Shown here: one piece after another, positions 23,751 to 34,975 of the stretch | Position numbering within the stretch: position 1 is the first letter of the stretch | Layout: every line of letters starts with the position of its first letter | From: Mesodorylaimus sp. YZB2_4 | Lineage: Eukaryota > Nematoda > Enoplea > Dorylaimida > Dorylaimidae | Reading direction: 5' to 3' | Length of the DNA stretch: 64,000 nucleotides | Assembly (NCBI GenBank): GCA_030248295.1 | Contig: JASANH010001085.1 | Coordinates: 124,001 to 188,000, forward strand | The notes under the pieces: generated by a model | What the model saw: the letters and a program-made list of their open reading frames with translations, nothing else | Told to the model about the DNA's origin: nothing | The model's database searches: none | Position numbers and translations under genes: made by a program

Positions 23751-25258
23751 TTGGCACATTTGCACAGAGCAGTGTCACTTAAGCGAAGCCATCCGTGATG
23801 GCTGGTTTAGGGTTCTAGCCTCGAAGCGATCTTTTCCAGCTACGACAGAGCACGCTGCTTGAATCTACGTGGAAAGCTTCGTGGGCTTACCACGTGTAAG
23901 TCTTTTGTTTATTTTTGACCATTATGGACAAAAATATTAGAAAACCTTGGGCTTCTACCTGGATATTGGGGGGGGGGGGGAATTGACGGATTTACTTATT
24001 GGAGAATTCGATTGCAGCAAATATCCGACTGCTGATGGCTGTACTCACATTTTACAGTTGGTCACAAATTCTGATGGCGCCAGGTTTACTATACCAAAAT
24101 TAGGATGCGCACAAAATTTTAAAATCCTGTGGTGATGACACTTCGACAAAGTCAGACAAATATTAATTGGTAAGAAAGATTCTTGCGTATGCGTATTTTG
24201 TACGCAACAAACTATACATGGATCCATGAACTTTCACAGGTGGCATTCATGATCATTATGGAAAATTTAGATTACACGTGGATGCATCATGTACGAGTAA
24301 CTAGATACAGAATCATCCACCATATTTCCAGATGGAATTGTCCCATTTTCAAACACACCCACAAGATTTTTCAAAATCCTATATTCCAGCATGTCAACCA
24401 ATTCAATACCCATAATGCATATACAGTATATGTATTGTATATATATACTACCATTCACAGAGCTGACAAATTCATTCAGAGATAAAAAAATGACTTCAAT
24501 CAAAATATTTATTTCCATCTTAATCAATTTAGCAGATAACAGAAATCCTCAGGCGTTTGACCATGTTTTGACACTATCACCAGAATCCTATCCTTGTAAG
24601 GGTTTAGGGTTGCGGAAACACCTTTACTACACTTGGATCCACGATGCCCGATATGAGTTTTCATTAAAAATTACATGGAATCCACCAGTGGGGTCCACGT
24701 TGTTCCCCATGGAATCCATGCTATTCCATGCTGGTTCCATGTGGGTGACATTCAATCCACGCGTAAAACATGCGGAATGGTGTTTCCACGAGGGACGCGT
24801 GGAAATCAGCACTTCCAGGAGTATGGATCCATCATGGAATTGAGTGGGGCATGAAATCTGGGGTGCCATGATGTCGGTTATTTTATTTCCTTGAGCCATT
24901 TCTCTTTTTAGTGTTGAATTGCGCATTGAGAGTAGGAAGGGTAATAGGGCCAAGGTCCATCATGTCATACCTTGTCCACAGCCAAGCACTACACAGGGTA
25001 CTCGAGGGCTAAGGAGCACATATTTAGCAATCTTTTTTACCCAGGTGGGAGTAGAGCCCCCCCCCCCCCCCCACTGCAAGTGCGAACATCATAACATCAT
25101 TGGAGAGCCCGACTTGAGCGGTCCGCTCTTGGTTTCTACATCTGGTGCGGAGATATTATCTTATCTTACACCGTCGTTTGACCGTTTGATTGACCAGGAG
25201 CACCACGAGGAAGCTGCTCTGCTTCTCTTGCCGCTAAGTAGTCTTTGAACTCCACTGC

Positions 25259-25616
25259 GCAGTGAAATCCTTGGCTCGCCCCAGGGCTATCTAGGGCTGA
25301 CTAGAGGATGGCTCAAGCCACAGGAACCAACCCACGCAATCAACGGACACCTTGCAATAGTTTATTAGCCACCACACCACAAGGGCTGTGTAGACTCACA
25401 AGTCGGGGAACAGCCGCACGTGTCGGCCGTCAAAGGGGTTCTGACGGACCTGAGCCCGAAGTGCTCACAGAGCAAGTTCAGACCAGGAACTCAAGACCAG
25501 TTCTCTTCCAATGCCTGCAATCAGACCAGTCACTCGACCTCGACCTGGCCCTGACTTACGAGAGGCGGGACCGATTCCCTGAACCAGTGCACTCATAGGC
25601 CATAGGGCATAGTACA
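25259..25616 (+). repeat. Interspersed repeat, left part (split by a LINE)
   Basis: It matches the reverse complement of about 41560-41970, starting at 'gaaatccttggctc' and running to 'ataggccatagggcat'. The matching element resumes after the LINE at 27262 ('cctagtccatgcct'). The 41.6-kb copy shows the site without the LINE. No coding domain is seen; the length would suit a solo LTR, but I cannot show terminal TG/CA with target duplications. Confidence 0.7.
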
Positions 25617-27261
25617 TTGTGTCAGAGACGGTAACCAATCTTATAAGAAGGGACAGGACTGTGCAAGGGGTAGACTTACTAGGCGAAGAAATAAAAATTA
25701 GTAATTACGCGGATGATACCAATTTCATAGTGGCTGATTCAAGATCAATACATCGTGTGGTTGAGATTTACGATAAGTTTAGAAATGCGTCAGGCGCAAC
25801 ACTCAAACCGGCAAAAACAAAAATCTTGGCTCTAGGCTCCATGAACGAAAAGGAAATATCTAATGACTTGGTAGACCTGCTGGTGGACCAGGTCAAAGTG
25901 TACGGGTTTGTGTTTTCCAGGGCTGGGATGGAAATAACGGACAATTGGAGGGCAGTGAGAGAGCATATAGGGACGCTAAGCAGCAAGACACCACACAGCG
26001 ACATGTCTTATTTTGGAAGGATTCATGTGGTAAACACATACTTTCTCTCCAAAGTTTGGTATTTAGCATCTGTAATTGCTCCAGAACTCGATTTTCAGCG
26101 TAGTGTTGAGAAGCACATAGATGGATATTTCTGGTATCCATCGAAAGTTAATATGATAAATAAGTTGATACTAAAAAGGGGCAAGGAGCAGGGTGGAGTT
26201 GCGTACCCGGATATAAACACCAGAATAATGGCTTTCAGGCTGATGCTCCTTATGCGAAGACTATTGGCAAAACAAAAGGCAGCTTGGCATTCAGCCTTTG
26301 ATTATTTCTTTGAAAAGGTGCGACATGCCAAGCTGAGGGACCTAAAAAATATCCGAGCTCCAAATCTTTATAAGGATGTTCGCAGGGCTGTAATAGCTTC
26401 CAATTTCTCTATGATTGACCTTGACAGAATAAGTTTGGACGAAAAGAGTTACCAAGCAAAGTGCCTTAAGACAAAGTTGTTCTACGAACATATGATGGGG
26501 AAAAAGGTCGGAAAGGCCACAAAGGCAATGCAGGACTACTGGAAGGAAAAGTTGAGAAGTGAGAAAATCGATTTTTCCTCATATTGGAGACTGAATAAAA
26601 CGAAATACGTTGATGGTCTTACACGCAGTATACACTTTTCTATGCTCTACAAAGCATTATACACCAGAAGCAAGATTTCGCACTTCTCGGAGGTTGATGC
26701 AAACTGTAAATACTGTAGGACAGCGCTTGGTCTGCTTAAACATGAGGATGTGTACCATGTTTTCGTTCAATGTCCACGAGCAGAGCATTTCTGGGAAAGG
26801 GTGCAGCGCCTCTTGCGCGAAATGGACCCGTCCCTGATGGTCAGTGAGGAGAATAAAATTTTTGGCGTAGCAAGTAAAAATTGCAACCATGTCACCTCGA
26901 TCGCAAACATGGTTGTGCAGTCGGCCCAAAGGTGTATATGGTTTGCCAGAACCGATTACGAGAATAAAGGGGATGTAGTAGATCTGTGGGACTCCTTGGT
27001 AACACGATTAAAAGTTTTAACGAAACGAGCTAGATATATCCTGACACCAAGCATGTTCCAAGAACGTTTTGCAAAGTTGTCATCTCTAAAGTGTATTGAG
27101 TAGTTATGTAGTTATCTTAGTTTTTTCCCTTTCTGTGTTTGGGTAGGCCGTTTTGTGAATCCTAATATGTTGAGCCAAACCTAGAAATTAGTAGTTTGCT
27201 TGAAATTGTCGATTGTCTGTCGATTGGCACGATAAATGTTCAAGAAAAAAAAAAAAAAAAA
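25617..27261 (+). mobile_element. 5'-truncated non-LTR retrotransposon (LINE)
   Basis: The element contains the C-terminal part of a reverse transcriptase ORF, about 140 bp of 3' UTR and an A tail (about 27245-27261). It is flanked by an 8-bp target-site duplication 'atagtaca' (25609-25616 and 27262-27269). 5' truncation, a poly-A tail and a short target duplication are the hallmarks of target-primed reverse transcription. Confidence 0.85.
25619..27103 (+). pseudogene. LINE reverse transcriptase, C-terminal fragment
   Basis: About 490 codons remain open. The catalytic box YADD lies near residue 30, so most of the endonuclease and the N-terminal half of the RT domain are missing. Downstream come the thumb-like motif SGATLKPAKTKILALG and a zinc-ribbon-like zf-RVT segment (CKYC...HVFVQCP...FWERV), typical of L1/Tx1-like LINE ORF2 proteins. 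The first Met is not a true start. Lack of stops implies a recent insertion. The fragment cannot be active alone. Confidence 0.85.
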
Positions 27262-28697
27262 ATAGTACAAGCCTAGTCCATGCCTCTTTCATTCCTCCCC
27301 TCCTTAAAAAAAACGTGACCCAACGCTTCCCGTGAAAAGTAGGGCACCTTCAAATGAGGGATCGCGGACAAATAGTCCAAGTCGGTCAGGCTAAGAAAGC
27401 AGGGATCAGACGAACCAGTGAGAGACAAGGCCCAGCAAGCGGCGAGACCAGGAACCCGAATCCGGGGGGCAGTGGAGATCAGTGAAGACAGTCCACTGCT
27501 GTCGCCCAGCGAGTCCCCTAGGTCACGCGCATATGCGACTCCCCTGACGGCCCTATGGTCTACAGAGGCGCACACTAAAGTACCTGGGACAGCAATGCTC
27601 ATCACCACACGTCACCCCAGCCCAACGCAACAGAATCACCGAACATCACACGTTCTTCAGTGGCTGAATGACGGCAGCTGAAAAGGAAGAGGAGCACCGC
27701 CCAGGCACACTAGCAGAGAATCATCTAGTAGCGGGAGACCCCGTGACCCCTGCACCACCTCAAGCCCAAACAAGGGTCACGTCGTGCGCACTGACACAAG
27801 CAGAGATCACCCAGTATGTGCGCGAGCTCGGACATAAAAATCCGAGGGTGTGTACAGAGACAAGAAAATAGTCCAGACTCTGTAACCCAGTCCAGATCCT
27901 GACAGACTAGGCGGGCAAATAATGCGACAAACCCTAGCGAAACCAAAAATAATCCCAACGAAACCTACCAGACGGCTGGGGCAGGGCCAGAAGTAGTCGA
28001 GCCCATATCAAAAAGGACCAAAGGAAGTTCAGTCCGCAAAAAAAAACAGTCAACCACAATCCAGGGTTAGTCTACCCCAACCATACGAGCCCTCGTCCAG
28101 GCGCAGACCCCTGGGCCATACCCTCGCAAATCAGCCCTCCATCGGAATGGGACAGGGAACCACTTCCCCCGCCACCGGAGTCAATACCAGGCCGTCTCCA
28201 CCCGATGACACGGACTCGGCCGAAACCAACGAATCGTCGTTGCCAAATGGAATTCCACCGCGGTCCGCAGCCGGAAAATACATCGCCTTCTGATACTGCG
28301 ACAACTGCTGCACCCGGGCGATCCACATAGCCCGGGACACCTGGAACCGATGCCTAGTCACACTACGTTCCCAGTCGTCGAATGAAGCGAACAGCTGACG
28401 CGGCGGCCAATCCATCATCACTCAAGGCTGGTCCAAGGATATGCCATTGATACCGAAAATGGTTCGATACGCCAAGGGATACTGGGGCGAATGGAAAAAT
28501 GGCTTATCAACCACACAGCGCAGGGCCCCACTGACCCACGACTGCTGCTGGACAGTCGTGTTTCATCATGGCCTGCCTGGAGGGTTTTTGAGTCCACCCG
28601 CTCCCCGCGGTATCTTCTCTAATGTAGGGCTATTCCGCCTATTACAGCAGGGGCGACAGATGCAGCGTAGTCCTACTGCATGTACTCGTAAATGTTT
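27262..28697. other. G+C-rich segment beyond the LINE
   Basis: This stretch continues from the split repeat and is clearly richer in C and G than its neighbours. It has moderately long but motif-free open frames on both strands (for example a minus frame at 28131-28421). It may be the internal part of the same unknown element. I recognise no gag, protease, integrase or transposase motif. Confidence 0.35.
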
Positions 28698-28997
28698 GAC
28701 TGCAGCAGAGGTACCTCTCAAAAAGCAATTCTAAATCTAATAGCATCCTGTAACTTCGAACAGTTTGGAGATAACAGCAATTTATAACAAGGGCTTTTTC
28801 CAGGACATCCAGCATCATTTTATAGCACAAAATCAAACAGTATCTCGCAATACAATCATATCAGTAGGGAGGGGGATTCAACGCCGGTCCACAACTCGTT
28901 CGTCGTCCAACATTCGAAAATTCTACAAAGTTCAATCGTCGAGGTGTTCAACGCTGACGGCGATGATGGCATTTTGCAATCGTTTGCCGTTTGTACC

Positions 28998-30500
28998 TTA
29001 GCCGGCTGGTCTTTTGTTGACGTCATAGGAGCACCAATCACACTAAAAATGCAAAAAAATGCAAAATTTCTATTTACTGCTTGTGCTTCTTTTTATGCAC
29101 AAAGTCTTGGAATTTCAGCCATTTATACTTACAAGCTGATCTAGAGCGGTGGTTATAGCTTTGCGTCAGCTGTGCCAACGGGAGAAAATTCAAAAGCGAC
29201 TCACCTTGAACCCAAAAAAATCCGTTGGGTTATAAAACACCTTCCCGCCGTCCTCAATCCAACTATCACCGCAAGACCAGCAGGCTCTCCTTATGCGGGA
29301 GTCAGTCTTAGAAAAATATCCCGTGCCATGTTCTAAGCGGATCTTGCAGTGAGGACAACGTTTCGCAGCGACCTCGTAGCCGCTTCGACGAAGATTCGCA
29401 GCCGACTCCAGGATATCGGGTTGACTCTGGTAGTCAAACGTTGATTCTTGACTGTTCTCAATTTTTGGATTCTCTAAAAGTAAATCTGAAGACTGCACAC
29501 ATCTAAGATCAACAGAATCGATATGGATGATTTCAAAATCAAAAAAATTGTGTTCATCGCGATTTTGGCCACTGGATCGGAGCCGCAGACGTTTCCGATG
29601 TTTCATCTCGGATTGAATGCGTCGAATGTGGATGAGATCCTCCAGATTAACTGACAGCAGGCCATTTTGGGTGGCATTGATTTCTAAATCAGCATCTAAA
29701 AGGAAATCGAAGGATGCATCTGAGCCGAAGTCAGGATTATTGGTGATTGATTGCGTATCATCATTTTCTGATAAGTCATTGAAATCTCCATCTTCCAAGT
29801 CGTCGCGACTCCAAATGTTGTCTTCGAGCATTTCATTCAGCGGCCTTCCAGCTGGATGTCGGTTACGGCGTCGATTGCCACGACTTCTGTGAATCGAGCG
29901 TTTGTTTTTGTCCCATAACAAGTCCAAGAGGCGGAATTTGTCGTGGTCTTTGATGGTCGTGATTTCGAATTGGAGTCGGGGAGCAGACTTTTCTTTTATC
30001 TGCACTTGCTTGTTCCCGCAATCAGTTTTCTGAGCCAGTGATCGATGATCGTTCGCTCTGCGTCGGAGTTTCTGCGGCTTCGGAGCTTTGGCCACTTTCA
30101 GATTTTGAGTCAACGTGCTCTCGTTTCCATAATGGTGATTGGGATACCGATGCACTGGTACCGGATGACCGTGCTTATCCAGTTCTACACTGTGGAAGGC
30201 CAAGCAAGTAGGGGACATGTATTTTCGTTGGGTCCAGGTCACCAGAAGCCAACGGGCTTTTTTCTTGAGTGAGTAATAAACCGAATCGTGCCACCCATTT
30301 CCTAATCGATCATCGGGCAAGTTTGGCAAATGGCCAAGAATGTTTTGAATGGCCTTCTGGTCGCGATACACGCTGGTTATGACCTTTGTGATATAGCCTC
30401 CCTGCTTGGAGCATGGTTTGGAATAGGAGGAATAATTTGAACGAAGATCCCTACTTTGATCGAGATCGATCATGTTAGGACCATCCATTTTGGATCGCAT
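28998..30500 (-). CDS. RBR-derived fusion with a dead Rcat module, gene C
   Basis: Two exons on the minus strand, 30500-29205 and 29042-28998, encode 446 residues. The N-terminal part resembles the large N-terminal region of ligases A and B (LRSN, YSLKKK, PVHRYPN, RPLN). It then runs without an intron into a RING2-like end (KRCPHC at about 380, CWSC). RING1 and IBR are absent. The catalytic Cys position is Tyr (GTGY, about 394), and the next zinc ligands are replaced (TDSRIRR). The donor after GFK matches gene A's exon 4 donor in position and phase; a short exon ending CDWCSYDV...PAG follows and is conserved in copy D. It cannot form a ubiquitin thioester. It might bind partners of A/B or be inert. 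Start alternatives: 30500 or 30488, both downstream of a TATA box. Confidence 0.7.
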
Positions 30501-30595
30501 ATTTCTTAAGGACGACGATGGAAAAAAATAAATGTGGAAATGCGAGTAAATGGTAGGAAATGATGACTCTTCCTTAACCCAAACCGGCCTGACCC

Positions 30596-30602
30596 TTTTA
30601 TA
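30596..30602 (-). promoter_or_regulatory. TATA box of gene C
   Basis: TATAAAA on the minus strand, about 95 bp upstream of the chosen start, followed by 'gggtcaggcc'. Copy D keeps the same context (cataaaaagggtcaggcc). Because of this box, in-frame Met codons further upstream were not used as starts. Confidence 0.6.
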
Positions 30603-31559
30603 ACCTGCGCTTGTAACATTTCTGCCGGTTGCGCAACACTTCTCTTGAGGGAGCATAAGAAAACAGGATCCACATCGTAGCGGTTACTAGCAACCGCACC
30701 AGCCGACGTCAGCTTTCATTGCACGTTCCGCAGCTTGACTTGCGAGCGCTGCTGTCTCAGGCCGGTGTGGGAAGGAAAATTTGAGATACGAGGACTGTAG
30801 TACTTCGAGTTTTTTTCCTTTTTTTTATCATCAATGATTTGATATTACTTCTTCCCGGTTACATGTAAAAATACCTTCATGAAACAAAGTCACTGCAATT
30901 CGATACCGAAAAGGAGGAACAAAAATGACAGCATACGAGTACAAGTCCAGATCACGGAATGAAGATTCTGGTGCTACCATGCCAAAATGGTTGACGGCCT
31001 CTTTATCTTAAACTAACGATAAGTTGAACCGTACTGCACTGTACAGTACTGTCACCTCAGAGCCAAGTTTCACCAGAGATTTTACAAGCACAAATATTGC
31101 AAACTCCATAAGTAAATATTATGCATGAATCCGCTTCACGATTTTGTCAGTCCATGTGAAAAGCGACTTGAGGAAACAGGCTGGCAGAACGAGGCAGAAC
31201 TTGTAAATCAGTCCAAATGAAGGAGGCAGCAACTCATTAATTTTTGAAGGTGAAGGTGCGGTCTAGGTCCTACGGCACAGAGGATTTCTAGTAGGCACAG
31301 AAATTTGTCATCATTGTTTGCCTACCAGCCGAATGATGGAGAAAGAAATTTCAAAGTCTCGTTTCAAGTCTTGTAACACTAAATGAAGTGTCAGTAACCT
31401 CGCTTTTCTTGATGACATGCCAGTTTTTGCAGAGTCACTTATATTGGCTGTTAGCAAAGACAAGACTGTGATGACCATGTCCGCAACAAGAATAAAAAGA
31501 TAAATCAAGAAAAGTGTTTGGCCGGGAATAATTCTTTTATTTCATAATCCCTTGGTGAG

Positions 31560-31985
31560 AGATGAATCACGCGGCTGGCAGGAGAAACGATTTGCGTTTC
31601 AGTCAGTTGTGCAATGTAGTCGTGGCTGATTGTGAGTCATCGGGTACACGTGAGAGGGACCAGTTTGCTTGTCAATACGAGTGCATAATTCATTGATAGA
31701 CGCCTGGCAGGCATGAGGATGTTGCAAGAGTGAAGCAATAAGAGAAGGAAAATTGAACAGGAATTATCGTCTTTCAAGAAAACTTCAACTAAATTTCGTA
31801 GTCGTGAGACAGATTTTCGAAACAGAAAAGCGTCTAATAAAGCAAAAGGACCATTCTGATCGGGAAACAGCTTATCTTGGTGCAGTATAACAAAATACAG
31901 CACGATGTGTAGTCTGTTTCACAACATCACCAAATGCAGGTGTTCGGACTCGAGGTACCTTCTGCTCTGCATCACAAGAAATCTC
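31560..31985 (-). repeat. Duplicate of the gene A upstream region
   Basis: Diverged copy of 22428-22858. Shared words include 'ggcaggagaaacgatt', 'tttgcttgtcaatacgagtg' and 'actaaatttcgtagt'. It lies about 1 kb upstream of gene C, so regulatory sequence of the A type sits next to the derived gene. Confidence 0.7.
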
Positions 31986-32228
31986 CTTATTATTATCAGG
32001 CAACGAGTGTTTGGTGTATACGAGCATGTGCTAAAACTGTATCAAGAATACAGCTAGAACCTACAGTATCAAAGTGTGAGATTTCGAAGAATGTCAATGC
32101 CACTTGATTGAAAGGTGTTTGAAAATATTTCGAAATTTCCAAGCGACAGAGAGAATGGCCAGACTGATGCAATTTCTGTTTTTAAACAGCACTGTAGTCA
32201 TTTATATGGTTTGATGATGCCGTTAATG

Positions 32229-34400
32229 TTAGACTGCTGCAGAGGTACTGTATCTCTCGAAAAAGAAATTTTACAATAAATCAGCATCCCGTAGTTTCAG
32301 ATCGTTTGGGCATAACAGGGATCTCTTTCAGGACATTCAGCATCGTTTCATAGCACAAAATCAAACAGTGACCCGAAATGGAATCATAACATCGGGAGGG
32401 GGGGGGGGGGGATTTAGCGTTCTGAAAAGGGTCCAAAAATTTCTCGCGTTCCGCAACTGGCTCGTCGTCGACCACCAACGCTTGAAAATTTTATAAAGTT
32501 TAGCCCATTTCGACCCTGTGATCACTAAAAGAAGGCCGGACACTGGTGCTAAAGATGGCATTTTGCAGTCGCTTGCCACGTGCTCCTTAGCTGGCTGGAC
32601 CTTTCTTGATGTCAAATGAGCACCAGCCCCGCTGAAAGTGCAAAATAAATGCATTACTCAAATCTTAATGCTTTGTTTCTTATAATTACACACTCTTTTA
32701 ATTTCAGCCATTTCTTTACCTATGGGCTGAGTAGAGCAGTTGGTTGTAGCTTTGCGTCAGACGTGTCAAGTCGGGGAAAATAAGCAACTCACCCTGAACC
32801 CATAAAAACCCTTTCGTTTATAAAACACCTTGCCGCTGTCTTCAATCCAACTATCACCGCAAGACCAGCAGGCTCTCCTTCTGCGGGAGTCAGCCATAGA
32901 AAAATATCCCGTGCCATGTTCTAAGCGGATCTTGCAGTGAGGACAACGTTTCGCAGCGACCTCGTAGGCGCTTTGACGAAGATTCGCAGCCGACTCCAGG
33001 ATATCGGGTTGACTCTGGTAGTCAAACGTTGATTCTTGACTGTTCTCAATTTTTGGATTCTCTAGAAGTAAGTCTGAAGACTGCACACATCTAAGATCAA
33101 CAGAATCGATATGCATAATTTCGAAATCAGTGAAATTGTGTTCATTGCGATGGCCTCTGGGTCGGAGCTGCAGGCGTTTTCGATATTTTATCTCGGATTG
33201 AATGTGCTGAATTTGAATGAGATTCTCTACATTGACTGATAGGCTGGCATAAATTTCTGAATTATCATCCAATAGTAAATCGAAGGATGAATATGAGCCG
33301 CAGTCAGAATTTTTGGTGATTGATTGCGTATCATAATTTTCTGTTGAGTTATCAGAATCTCCGTATCCTGAGTCGTCATAGTTCCACGTTTTGTCTTCAA
33401 GCATTTGGTCCAGTGGTCTTCCAGCTGGGTTTCCGGTTACGGCGTCGATTGCCACGACTTCTGTGAATCGAGCGTTTGTTTTTGCCCGATAGCAAGTTCA
33501 AGAGCTGAAACTTGTCATGGTCTTTCATGGTCGAGATTTCGTATGTAAGTCGGGTAGCAAACTTTTCTTTTATCTGCACTTGCTTTGTTCTCATAGCTAA
33601 TGGCAAAATAGAAAATGCAAGTAAAGTGTTAATCCTCCACCTTGCTGGAAGCGATAATTCTTCCCCTACCTAGACTGGCCTGACCCTTTTTATGGACTGC
33701 TGCAGCATTTATGCCGGTTGCGCAACACATCGTACAGATGGCGCCAGAAAACAGGACTCGTTTGCGTTGCGCCTGCAAATGACGTCAGCTTTATGCACGT
33801 CTCGTAGCCTGACTGACTTGCGAGTGCTTTTGTCAGCAGACTGGTGGTGACTGCGGAAAGAAAAATGTGAGACTTTGAATGAAGAGTGCAAACAAATACG
33901 GGTGCTGTAGCACATCGAATTATTTCCAATGAAGTCTGTTATCACATACTCAAAACTTTTAGACCAGCCATGGCACATAGTGCAACCAGGGCTCGGGATG
34001 GCTGGTCTACTCGGCCACAAGGAAAGGAGAGGTGGCCCAACATGCTGGGCACCGCACACACTTTCAAGTGTTGCGCGCCACTAGCGCTATGCACAAGAGT
34101 TCGCACCAAGACTTTGTCAGTCTGTGTAAAAAAAAGACGCGCGGAAATAGGCTTGTGGAAGACCAAGGCAGAACTTGTAAATGAGTCCAAACGCAGGAGG
34201 CAGCAACTAATTTATTTTTTAAGTTGAAGGTGCAAGGTGCGGCCTAGGTCTTAGGGCATAGAGATTTCTTGTTGGCACATAATTTTGTCATCATCACTTG
34301 ACGGAGAGAAAGAAATTTTAAAGTCTTGGCCCTGTAACACTACATGAAATGTCAGTGACCCCGCCGTTTTTAGTGACATGCCAGTCCCCTCAGAGTCACA
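32229..34400 (-). repeat. Tandem duplication block containing gene D
   Basis: Counterpart of 28698-31440 (see there). A G homopolymer at about 32398-32410 marks one difference. Confidence 0.75.
32587..33606 (-). pseudogene. Broken copy of gene C, gene D
   Basis: The last exon (32631-32587) and the 3' part of exon 1 (to 32793) are well preserved and splice in the same phase as gene C. They include KRCPHC, the Tyr at the catalytic Cys position and the short terminal exon RGWCSFDI...PAS. Two defects are visible. The 5' third of the coding region is deleted, so the promoter-side sequence joins the middle of the gene near 33606. There is also a one-base insertion near 33430 (the run after 'gtaaccgg') relative to C, which shifts the frame. 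I call it a pseudogene; a shortened protein from an internal Met is conceivable. Confidence 0.75.
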
Positions 34401-34975
34401 GCTCACAGGAATAATTACTTCGGAACAGCCTCATCCATTGCACACAACCCTAATTGGGTATGTGCCAGTCCCATCTTTCTCTCCCCTCTATCCCATCGAA
34501 ACAGTAGAATAGAATGGTCATCCATACAAATACTTGCTAGCACGCAGATTGCAGTGTAGAGTGCGACCAGTGCCCACTGCAATGCCTCTACAGTGAGCCC
34601 GTTTGCTCACTCATATGGCCACAAGCCCTTCTGCATCTTCCACCCAACATCTACCAGTATGTGATTCGATGGAACAGATAAGAACCTTGCTGCATACTGG
34701 CTATGAGTCATTTGGTTTAGCGATTGCAAGTCGAAATAGCAGTGCAAATGAGACCAGCTGAAATCCAGAAGGCGCGTTGCTAAACAGTTGCCCTTCAGTC
34801 ACATGATGCCTAATTTCTCCCCTAGTAACGCCTTATTGATCCTTGCGGCAGCCATGGCGAGTTTTCTGGTAACGCCTCTGATGTGAGGACAGACCAATCC
34901 CACGTTGAAGCCGAGCGCAACTAACAGCTCTCTTTCTTCAGACTCGTTTAAGTTCGAAAAGGAGTTCAAGTCGAA
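33607..34975. other. Spacer between the divergent genes D and B
   Basis: It contains the promoter-side remainder of block D and the upstream region of gene B, with the candidate element 'tagtaacgccttattgatcc' at 34823-34842. No further gene is seen. Confidence 0.5.

Larger units (their letters stand above)
22405..25258. other. Intergenic upstream of gene A
   Basis: No gene is supported. 22428-22858 is a diverged duplicate of 31560-31985 in the same orientation. A perfect palindrome lies at 22900-22917 and a tRNA-like sequence at 23679-23750. Around 24640-24840 a degenerate 'tggaatccat/tggttccatg' motif recurs. Short G and C homopolymers occur at about 23972 and 25055. Confidence 0.5.
28698..31440 (-). 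repeat. Tandem duplication block containing gene C
   Basis: Homology by eye to 32229-34400 covers the 3' flank, both exons, the intron, the promoter and about 0.8 kb upstream. The blocks lie in direct orientation. The second block has lost about 0.9 kb from the promoter-proximal coding part of its gene. Confidence 0.75.

Noticed and set aside
28131..28421. Possible gag-like frame on the minus strand
   Set aside because: No zinc knuckle, protease or integrase motif could be found; composition alone is not enough.
30501..30656. Start of gene C at an upstream Met (30656)
   Set aside because: The TATA box at 30596 lies inside that extension, and the paralogs begin at the position of 30500/30488.
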